The position numbers and the translations under genes were made by a program. A DNA stretch of 64,000 nucleotides, taken from contig NZ_JAEVYN010000002.1 of the NCBI RefSeq assembly GCF_016807185.1, positions 1-64,000 of the forward strand. Reading direction: 5' to 3'. Positions 1-6,319 of this stretch are shown here, piece by piece; the first letter of the stretch is position 1, and each line of letters begins with the position of its first letter. The notes under the pieces are model-generated. The model worked only from the letters and a program-made list of their open reading frames with translations, did no database searches and had not been told where the DNA came from. Source of the DNA: Leptolyngbya sp. Cla-17. Its GTDB lineage: Bacteria > Cyanobacteriota > Cyanobacteriia > Leptolyngbyales > Leptolyngbyaceae.

Positions 1-398
1 GTCCTGGTCAGTTGGTGGGCTACCCAATTTTGAATTTGACTTACCACCAAAAAGATTTGCATTGGTACCTGCGTCAATTGGAAGCGGTGTTGATTCAAGT
101 GTTGGGAGTGTATGGGCTAGAGGGCAGGCGAATTGTGGGGATGACGGGCGTTTGGGTGAACGATCGCAAAGTGGCAGCGATCGGCATCAAAGTCAGCCGC
201 TGGATTACGATGCACGGGTTCGCGCTCAACGTGTGTCCTGATCTGAGTGGCTTTGAGCAAATCGTGCCCTGCGGCATTGCCGACAAAGCCGTTGGCAGCA
301 TGGAACAGTTTATTCCAGGGATTCAGATTGCTCAGGTAAGGAAACAGGTGGCGATCGCATTTGCCAATGTCTTTCAAATGCAACTCACGAATGCTTAG
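1..398 (+). CDS. lipB: Octanoyltransferase LipB, 3' part only
   Basis: Transfers octanoate from acyl carrier protein to the lipoyl domains of 2-oxoacid dehydrogenases and the glycine cleavage system, the first step of lipoate synthesis. The window opens inside the gene: the frame reads GPGQLVGYP from the first complete codon, which is the family's conserved HGPGQLV block, so the N-terminal part lies outside. Visible are the lysine-bearing segment GIKVSRWITMHG, followed by ALNV, and the catalytic-cysteine segment VPCGIADKAVGS. The protein ends about 45 residues later, as is usual. lipA, the next enzyme of the pathway, lies about 10.4 kb downstream on the other strand, so the two are not an operon here. 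Confidence 0.93.
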   Translation, partial: PGQLVGYPILNLTYHQKDLHWYLRQLEAVLIQVLGVYGLEGRRIVGMTGVWVNDRKVAAIGIKVSRWITMHGFALNVCPDLSGFEQIVPCGIADKAVGSMEQFIPGIQIAQVRKQVAIAFANVFQMQLTNA

Positions 399-416
399 CA
401 GAAGCCTTATTCGCTT

Positions 417-656
417 TCACTTTGTCCTGTACAACGTTTGAAGAGGCGCTAACTTGCCATCACAGGCAAACTTAGCTTTAAATTCCAGCAGCTTCAGCGC
501 CGTGTTCTCCACCCTATATTTCGCCTGAGAACCGCAGTCTCCTAAACCTCGATACTTGGAGGTGACCGCCAACACGCGCTGTTTAGGCTCGTAAGTCGGT
601 AAGCCTCCAATGGATGAACTCTCTACTTTTTGCACCTTACCTGCTTGATTTGGCAC
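417..656 (-). pseudogene. Remnant of a DUF1176-type protein (C-terminal part)
   Basis: An open frame of 79 codons from a GTG, with no good ribosome site seen. It contains KYRGLGDCGS, then LLEFKAKFACDG, and ends LQTLYRTK. This resembles the C-terminal third of DUF1176 proteins (RGxGDCGS, then LxEYRxKxxCDG, then a terminal LYR), which are normally several hundred residues long and secreted. The N-terminal part and signal peptide are missing; the stretch runs straight into the end of the VOC gene. It is most likely a decayed gene end. The family assignment is from memory of the motif and could be wrong; a genuine small protein is the alternative. Confidence 0.5.
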
Positions 657-662
657 CCGCTC

Positions 663-1019
663 TTATAGTTGACTCAACTCAACGATGTTTCCATCCGGAT
701 CTTGTGAAAAAATTGCTGCTCGACCAGAAACACTTAGTTGGATGGGGCAATCATGCGCTTGCAATTGTGCCTTTGCCGCCTCTAAGTCTGCCACTGCGAA
801 GGCAATATGTCGATTTCGTCCCCACCTTTCCACATTATGTAGTTCTGCCGGTGTGCCTAGCATCAGATGGATTTGGTATCCATCCACTTCATACCAGGCA
901 CCGGGAAAATTAAGCGCGCGATCGCACCGTTCCAAACCCAACACAGTTCCATAAAAATGTTCTGCCTTTTCCAGGTCGTCAACCAGAATCGCAGTATGGA
1001 GATAGCGAGTAATGTTCAT
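663..1019 (-). CDS. VOC (glyoxalase/dioxygenase fold) protein
   Basis: A 118-residue single-domain member of the vicinal oxygen chelate superfamily, which includes glyoxalase I, bleomycin-resistance proteins and extradiol dioxygenases. The start MNITRYLHTAILVDDLEKAEHFY is the first beta strand and helix of the fold, with His at residue 8 in the usual first metal-ligand position. HLMLG and RHIAFAV follow, and the end DPDGNIVELSQL is the classic final strand carrying Glu as last ligand. The substrate cannot be read from sequence. The ATG begins one base from a hairpin that probably terminates ssrA, so the gene needs its own promoter or read-through from ssrA. It ends just before the DUF1176 remnant. 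Confidence 0.85.
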   Translation of the reverse strand: MNITRYLHTAILVDDLEKAEHFYGTVLGLERCDRALNFPGAWYEVDGYQIHLMLGTPAELHNVERWGRNRHIAFAVADLEAAKAQLQAHDCPIQLSVSGRAAIFSQDPDGNIVELSQL

Positions 1020-1053
1020 AAATTAGGGGCATACCGTGATACGCCCCTAATTT
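1020..1053 (-). terminator. Hairpin after ssrA, likely terminator
   Basis: Perfect 11-bp inverted repeat AAATTAGGGGC / GCCCCTAATTT with a 12-base loop. It lies 23 bases beyond the tmRNA 3' end on the minus strand and touches the start codon of the VOC gene. The T-run is short (ATTT), so it may be a leaky terminator or a 5' hairpin of the VOC mRNA. Confidence 0.55.
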
Positions 1054-1075
1054 ACCTTATTCTTTTGCTAGTTAA

Positions 1076-1461
1076 TGGAGCTGACGGGAGTCGAACCCGT
1101 GTCCGCCCTGGGTATTAATACATCACTCATTCACAGGTTTAGCGTTTCTGATCCTCAACGCGGGAATCGTCCCTTATCCCGGACGATGGGATTCTCTGGT
1201 AAAGTCTTAGCCAGCTACTAACCAGAGACGGTGAACTGGAGCATCCGTTGGGGGGTTGGTCCATCATCCTTAACGGAGTCAAATGACGGACGCTCGAACC
1301 GCTAGGGGTTGTTAGGCAGCAACTAGTGCTTGCTTACGAGCAAAGGGTACGATGTTGTTCGCATGTACTGTTTTTTGAGCCATTGATTTCCGAGAGTTAG
1401 CTCGCTCTCGACCTGCATCACAACATAACGTTCGCCAGCACGTCGAAACCGTTACAGCCCC
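1076..1461 (-). ncRNA. ssrA: Transfer-messenger RNA (tmRNA)
   Basis: Rescues stalled ribosomes by trans-translation. Read on the minus strand, the 5' end is GGGGCTGTAACGGTTTCGAC and the 3' end is CGGGTTCGACTCCCGTCAGC followed by TCCA, giving the alanine-tRNA-like domain. The acceptor stem pairs GGGGCU with AGCUCC plus discriminator A; CCA is not encoded. The tag frame (1362 down to 1312) reads ANNIVPFARKQALVAA then TAA, a typical cyanobacterial degradation tag ending in LVAA. The molecule is one-piece, about 386 nt. It is divergent from queC, whose start codon lies only 27 bp away. Confidence 0.97.
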
Positions 1462-1476
1462 GCGTAGTGTTTTACC

Positions 1477-1482
1477 ATTATA
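1477..1482 (-). promoter_or_regulatory. Probable -10 box of the ssrA promoter
   Basis: On the minus strand TATAAT ends 15 bases before the mature tmRNA 5' end, consistent with a short leader removed by RNase P. No good -35 is seen at the expected distance. The box lies in the 5' untranslated region of queC, 6 bp before its ATG. Confidence 0.5.
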
Positions 1483-1487
1483 GCTCT

Positions 1488-2198
1488 ATGAAACCAAAAG
1501 CTGTTGTATTACTATCGGGTGGGTTGGATTCAGCGACTGCGGCAGCCCAAGCGATCGCCGATGGCTATGAACTCATCGCCCTCTCACTACGGTATGGGCA
1601 ACGGCACGATCGCGAGATTCTGGCGGCACAGCAAGTAGCAGCTCATTTGGACATTCAAGACCACTTCATCCTGAGTGTCGATTTGGCACAGTGGGGCGGG
1701 TCAGCGCTCACAGACTCCGCGATCGCGGTTCCTCAAACAGGGATTCAGTCAGGAGAAATTCCAGTCACCTATGTACCAGGGCGGAATACTGTATTCATTG
1801 CGATCGCCCTGTCCTTAGCAGAAGCCAAAGGTGCCAATGCGATTTATCTTGGCATCAATGCTGTGGATTATTCTGGCTATCCCGACTGTCGCCCTGCTTA
1901 TCTCAGCGCCTTTCAGCAACTTGCTACACTATCGTCTAAAGCAGGCTTAGAAGGCAGTGCACCCATTTTAATTGCACCGTTGGTCATGGATTCCAAAGTC
2001 GATATTGTGCGTAAGGCCTTGACGTTTGGCATTCCAATTGAACTCACCTGGTCTTGTTATCAAGGGGATGCAGACCCATGTGGACGATGTGATTCCTGCC
2101 GAATTCGAGACAAAGCTTTAATTGACGCAGGACGCGCTGATTTAGCAACGGCGATCGGAGTTGAGTTTTGGTCTTCACCTTATTCTCCAAAAAAGTAA
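1488..2198 (+). CDS. queC: 7-cyano-7-deazaguanine synthase QueC
   Basis: Converts 7-carboxy-7-deazaguanine to preQ0 using ATP and ammonia, in queuosine biosynthesis. The PP-loop motif LLSGGLDSATAA is at residues 8-20 and the zinc-binding cluster CYQGDADPCGRCDSC is at about 190-204, both diagnostic. VPGRNTVFIAIALS is also conserved. I chose the ATG at 1488 (MKPKAVVLLSGG) because a longer reading from GTG at 1467 adds seven unrelated residues and overlaps the ssrA promoter. At 236 residues the length is normal. Any promoter for queC must lie within the ssrA gene, since only 26 bp separate them. Confidence 0.95.
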   Translation: MKPKAVVLLSGGLDSATAAAQAIADGYELIALSLRYGQRHDREILAAQQVAAHLDIQDHFILSVDLAQWGGSALTDSAIAVPQTGIQSGEIPVTYVPGRNTVFIAIALSLAEAKGANAIYLGINAVDYSGYPDCRPAYLSAFQQLATLSSKAGLEGSAPILIAPLVMDSKVDIVRKALTFGIPIELTWSCYQGDADPCGRCDSCRIRDKALIDAGRADLATAIGVEFWSSPYSPKK

Positions 2199-2284
2199 AG
2201 TTTTAAGCTACGACGATTGTTTTGGCAAAATGATAGGTTGATGGTCACCATCTTAAAGAGTTTTAAAACAACACAGGACACGAT

Positions 2285-3184
2285 TTAAAACATGGGCTTG
2301 TAAAAACCTGAAGATCCCATATTTTCATCATCAGTACCAAAGACAACGCCGCCATCTTTGCCTGGAACTAACTCAAATGCTTCAATTTTGTGTCCAAGAA
2401 AGTGATTTAGGCGTACAGGTGCTGAGTTCTTAATAAATATCGGTTTGCCGTCAACGATGCTCACTTGTCCGGCGATGTAAAAGGCAGACTCAAACGGTCC
2501 ATCGTTTCCTGGGTCGGATGTAGCTGTGATAAAAACGGTGCCCGATGGATCGACTTTTACATCGGATGCATGACGAACATCTTGTGCAGGATAGGGAACT
2601 GTTACGGGCAGCGATCGCACCTCTGAAAAGGCATAGTTTTTGAGATTAAATAAGCTCCAATAGAGTATGGCAGGTGTTTCATCTCCTCCCCGATGTGCCC
2701 AAACAGCGACCAGTGTATTATTGACGGTTTGTAGGGCGAAACTTTCAAAGTTGCTTTTGGGGGCTGCTTTTGGCAGGCTGAATGTTTTATGGACGATAGC
2801 AGCCCGATGTGAGGAATCAAGCGACAAATGATAAGCGGTGCCATCGCTCGTTAAAGCAATAAACGAGTTTGTCATTCTCGGCACCATCACGAGAGCTTCT
2901 AAATCTACAGGTAAAGAATCTGCTTGCCAGGTGAGAGGTTGATATTGAGGGAGTTTTGTATCTTCTAGCAGAACTATTCCAACGCGTTTTTCATTGTCCT
3001 TTTTGTTGTCATGAACAACCAAAAATGAAGTGGAACGCGGACTATGTTCTAGCAAGGCGATTCCACTAATGCCATTTTCGCTGCCTCCTCGAATGGGTAA
3101 CCATTGCTGGGCATCCACCTTTAAAGGATTGAGTAAAACTGGAAGAGTCGTCAGCAAAGAAAATAGAGTCCAATTAGAAACCAT
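2285..3184 (-). CDS. Secreted protein of unknown function
   Basis: A 299-residue protein with an N-terminal hydrophobic segment (SNWTLFSLLTTLPVLLNPL) followed by VDAQQ, which looks like a signal peptide, so periplasmic or extracellular. Spaced strands with Asp and Gly-rich turns (HDNKKDNEKRVGIVLLED, VDPSGTVFITATSDPGNDGP, VFGTDDENMGSSGF) suggest a beta-propeller-like fold similar in style to esterase-like phytase domains, but I cannot assign a family. There are no cysteines in the mature part. It stands alone between queC (convergent) and a divergent secreted gene. A ribosome site is not obvious before its ATG. Confidence 0.7.
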   Translation of the reverse strand: MVSNWTLFSLLTTLPVLLNPLKVDAQQWLPIRGGSENGISGIALLEHSPRSTSFLVVHDNKKDNEKRVGIVLLEDTKLPQYQPLTWQADSLPVDLEALVMVPRMTNSFIALTSDGTAYHLSLDSSHRAAIVHKTFSLPKAAPKSNFESFALQTVNNTLVAVWAHRGGDETPAILYWSLFNLKNYAFSEVRSLPVTVPYPAQDVRHASDVKVDPSGTVFITATSDPGNDGPFESAFYIAGQVSIVDGKPIFIKNSAPVRLNHFLGHKIEAFELVPGKDGGVVFGTDDENMGSSGFYKPMF

Positions 3185-3420
3185 GTAATGATGTGCCTTA
3201 AAAATTCGCTTGGGGCTTAAAAATTACGAAATAATTTTTTCGGTAAATCATATTAGGCTAAATACTACCGCCAGCAACTTTATGAATGAGTTGATAAAAA
3301 AGGCTTGTATTCCCGTTTTCCATGGGATGCAGCGAAACAACTGACCGATTATGTTCGACAAAGAATGAGAGTCCTATTGATGTAGGATGGTCAGCTATTG
3401 TCGTGGGTTAGCGAGAACTG

Positions 3421-4143
3421 ATGAAGAATCGAACATTCGTGTTAGGTGCTTTAAGTGCAGGATTGGGATTGATGAGTTTAGGTGGATTGGCGGGAGCGCA
3501 GACCCGGTCTTCTGCGATCGCCCAAGCAAAGCCTCCTTACAATTGCCTGACGCGTGAAGTCTGGAGTGCGGAGAAAAAAGTTTGGTGCGATCGCTATGGT
3601 CCTAAAACGAAACCAGCAGTAGTGCCGCCAAAAACCAGCACCTCTAACCCTTGGCATAATTGTTTAACCCGTGAAGTGTGGACGGCGGACAAACAGGCTT
3701 GGTGCAATGCTCTCAAGCAAATGCAAAATGCGACTTATCAAGTTCCCGATGTGGGCACCGTCACCCTCACAAACGGCAGCTATAAAAATCCTCAGAAGCA
3801 AATCACAGTGACTTTGGGCATCCAACCCGGCATGGTGATATTTGATGACCTGACAGGCGATGGTAAAAAAGATGGAGTGGCGCTGCTGGGCGTGAATACA
3901 GGCGGCTCTGCCAATTTTATTTATTTGAGTACAGCCTGGAATAACAATGGCACCCTAAAACCGCTCACTCCCGTGATTTTGGGCGATCGCACTAGGGTGA
4001 ACTCGATGCAAACGCAAAACAAGCGGGTTAAGCTAGATATGCTCGTTCAAGGTGAAAAAGATCCTGCCTGTTGCCCTACTCAACAGAAGACTCAAAGTTT
4101 TACTATGCTGATGCAGCCGACCTTGGTGCCAATTGAACAGTAA
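3421..4143 (+). CDS. Secreted protein with duplicated Cys-x14-Cys motif
   Basis: A 240-residue protein with a signal peptide (KNRTFVLGALSAGLGLMSLG, then AGAQT). The N-terminal half carries a motif twice: NCLTREVWSAEKKVWC and NCLTREVWTADKQAWC, 40-odd residues apart, each with two cysteines that may form a disulfide. A Pro/Lys-rich linker separates them. The C-terminal half contains VIFDDLTGDGKKDGVALLG and a PACCP cysteine pair; this type of domain, with a DLxGDGxxD segment, is found in secreted bacterial proteins of unknown role. ATG follows GCGAGAACTG. It is divergent from the preceding secreted gene with about 236 bp between. Function unknown. Confidence 0.75.
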   Translation: MKNRTFVLGALSAGLGLMSLGGLAGAQTRSSAIAQAKPPYNCLTREVWSAEKKVWCDRYGPKTKPAVVPPKTSTSNPWHNCLTREVWTADKQAWCNALKQMQNATYQVPDVGTVTLTNGSYKNPQKQITVTLGIQPGMVIFDDLTGDGKKDGVALLGVNTGGSANFIYLSTAWNNNGTLKPLTPVILGDRTRVNSMQTQNKRVKLDMLVQGEKDPACCPTQQKTQSFTMLMQPTLVPIEQ

Positions 4144-4160
4144 CTAATGTAGGGACTTTA

Positions 4161-5507
4161 CTAGGGTTTTTGGGCGATCGCTAATCCGGTGCTTGGATCA
4201 AACAGGTGAATTTTGTCTTGGGCGATCGCCAACCACACATCATCTCCCACTTGAACGGAGTGATCGGGTTCGATTCGGGCTTGCAGCGACATCGGGTGCT
4301 TGGTTGGTGCATCTAACCAGCGCACGGTGAGATAGGTTTCGCTGCCCAAGGCTTCCACCAATTCCACCCGCACCTGCAAGTTTTTGGGGGCTGGCATCCC
4401 CACACTCAGATGTTCTGGACGAATTCCTAGCAAAATTTCTTGCCCGTCGTAGCGCTTGAGGGCCGCTTCCCAAACGGCTGGAAGTGTTAGCCGAAATGGA
4501 TCTTGACTAATCAACAGCGGCGCTTTTACCTGAATTGGCAAGAAATTCATCGGTGGTGAGCCAATAAATTCTGCGACAAACCGATTAGCTGGATGATTAT
4601 AAAGCTCCAGTGGAGAAGCAATTTGCTGAATCTGTCCCGCATTCATCACAGCAATGCGATCTCCCATGGTCATCGCTTCTGTCTGGTCATGGGTGACATA
4701 AATTGTTGTTGTGCCTAGTTGACGCTGAAGTTTAACAATTTGCGATCGTGTTTCTGCCCGCAATTTCGCATCTAGGTTGGAGAGTGGTTCATCCATCAAA
4801 AATACCTGTGGATCTCGCGCCATGGCTCTGCCCAACGCTACCCGCTGCTTTTGTCCCCCTGATAGCTGTTTTGGCAACCGATCAAGTAAGCCATCAATTT
4901 GCAAAATTTGGGCAATACTCCGCACCTGCTGATCAATCTCCTTTTCTCGCTGGGGCTGATAGCGCAATCCCTTTGGCAGTTTGCGGGTGGTTTCAATCAG
5001 CAAATTTTCTAGCCATAAAGGGAGTTTGGAGTTCGGAGTTTGGAGTTCAAAGTTTGGAGACGCTACGCGAACGGAGTTTGGAGTTTTGAACTCCGTATCT
5101 TGCACTTTGTACCCCGCACCTTGAACTCCGTACTTTCTACTCGCCCTTCGCAACCCAAATGCCAGGTTGTCGTAGACCGTCATGTGGGGGTAGAGGGCGT
5201 AATTTTGAAACACCATGGCAATATCGCGGTCTTTAGGCGGCAGATCATTGACTAGGCGATCGCCGATATAAATGTTGCCACCCGTCAGGTCTTCTAATCC
5301 GGCAATCAGCCGTAGCAGGGTGCTTTTGCCACAGCCTGATGGACCAACCAGCACCATAAACTCGCGATCGTTGACCGTTAAGTTAATGTTTCGCAGAACC
5401 GCAGCCGACTGGCGGAGCGAGGTCTGTTCTGGGACTGCCGCACTCTCCGACTCTTTCGCTTTTTTCTGAAAGCTTTTATAAATAGTTTCTAAAACGACTT
5501 GTGCCAC
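4161..5507 (-). CDS. ugpC: Sugar-type ABC transporter ATPase, UgpC/MalK family
   Basis: The energising subunit of a carbohydrate or glycerol-phosphate importer; partners are not in the window. Walker A GPSGCGKST is near residue 55, Q-loop VFQNYALYPHMTVYDN follows, signature LSGGQKQRVALGRA, Walker B VFLMDEPLSNLDAKLR, H-loop VTHDQTEAM. The C-terminal regulatory (TOBE/MOI) part includes GIRPEHLSVG and EALGSETYLTVRW. At 448 residues it is longer than the usual 360-380 because about 40 residues (about 122-162) between Q-loop and signature are encoded by short heptamer repeats. In many cyanobacteria this position already carries an insertion, so activity is probably kept. Confidence 0.9.
   Translation of the reverse strand: MAQVVLETIYKSFQKKAKESESAAVPEQTSLRQSAAVLRNINLTVNDREFMVLVGPSGCGKSTLLRLIAGLEDLTGGNIYIGDRLVNDLPPKDRDIAMVFQNYALYPHMTVYDNLAFGLRRASRKYGVQGAGYKVQDTEFKTPNSVRVASPNFELQTPNSKLPLWLENLLIETTRKLPKGLRYQPQREKEIDQQVRSIAQILQIDGLLDRLPKQLSGGQKQRVALGRAMARDPQVFLMDEPLSNLDAKLRAETRSQIVKLQRQLGTTTIYVTHDQTEAMTMGDRIAVMNAGQIQQIASPLELYNHPANRFVAEFIGSPPMNFLPIQVKAPLLISQDPFRLTLPAVWEAALKRYDGQEILLGIRPEHLSVGMPAPKNLQVRVELVEALGSETYLTVRWLDAPTKHPMSLQARIEPDHSVQVGDDVWLAIAQDKIHLFDPSTGLAIAQKP
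5021..5140. repeat. Heptamer-type short repeats inside ugpC
   Basis: Runs of GGAGTTT, GGAGTTC and GGAGTTTTGAACTCC, plus the cyanobacterial dispersed string GACGCTACGCGAACGG, then CCCCGCACCTTGAACTCC. They stay in frame in the ATPase gene and encode TPNS-containing low-complexity peptide. Similar strings occur near 36.8, 38.05, 54.2 and 55.3 kb. Confidence 0.8.
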
Positions 5508-5688
5508 GATGCTTGACGTTATAACCCGCTATTGATCTTCCCCATCTTAGGGCAAGTTCAAGATGCGCTCACGTCTTAAGCTGAATCAACCCACACTTCA
5601 CCCCGATCTCTGGATAAACGCCTGTCATCTCTCGCCCCAACTGCTAAACTCAAACAGAAACTGTGATGCATATTGAATAGACAAACCC

Positions 5689-6309
5689 ATGGCAAAGCGT
5701 CGTCCCCGTTCCTCTATCGACAACTACGAACGCGATCGCGAGTTTGAGCGTGAGTACGATGATTATCCCGCTTCAGAACCGAGTAATAAGCCACCCCGCA
5801 AGCCTGAAAAACCTACGGGTCTTAACGCTACATCACTGGCGGTATTAGCGGGGGTTTTGATCCTGGGAATTGGTTTGGGCATGGGCTTTAGCTCTGTAGG
5901 TGGCAGCAACAGCAATACAGGTACAAAAATTGTGACCCAGAGCGACCTGGATACCAAAGCGCCGAACCCGGAAATCTGTGTTCAGTTTGGTGCCAGCGCG
6001 ATCGTTACTGATCTACGGGTTTTTGTAACGCTGAACCCGTTAAATTTTTATGTTTCTCAGCCAACGTCTCGTCCTGGATGCGTGTTGCGAACCAACAACT
6101 GGTCAATTTTGGAGCAGCGAAAATTGGTGAATTCTGAACAGGTGAATGAATGTAAGCGGCGAATGAACACGTTTGGCTTTACTGGAGCATTGGAAAGCTC
6201 TCCTGACATTAGCTGTATTTACCAGAACGATGTTGCCAAAAATCTGTTTTTAGATCAAAACGGTCCTGATGGTAAACCCGTTGCTGAACCTGACAACAAG
6301 CAGTTTTAA
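5689..6309 (+). CDS. DUF3172 single-pass membrane protein
   Basis: A 206-residue cyanobacterial protein of unknown role. The first 40 residues are charged and rich in Arg, Asp and Glu (RPRSSIDNYERDREFEREYD). One membrane helix follows (about 46-66, SLAVLAGVLILGIGLGMGF), then a soluble domain with NPEICVQFGASAIVTDLRVFVT, PGCVLRTNNWSILE and CKRRMNTFGFTG, which I recognise as DUF3172. Four cysteines in the soluble part may pair. The ATG is followed by a basic segment, so the N-terminus is probably cytoplasmic. The gene is monocistronic: convergent with the AMIN gene 10 bp downstream, divergent from ugpC. Confidence 0.8.
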   Translation: MAKRRPRSSIDNYERDREFEREYDDYPASEPSNKPPRKPEKPTGLNATSLAVLAGVLILGIGLGMGFSSVGGSNSNTGTKIVTQSDLDTKAPNPEICVQFGASAIVTDLRVFVTLNPLNFYVSQPTSRPGCVLRTNNWSILEQRKLVNSEQVNECKRRMNTFGFTGALESSPDISCIYQNDVAKNLFLDQNGPDGKPVAEPDNKQF

Positions 6310-6319
6310 CTCATTTTAG

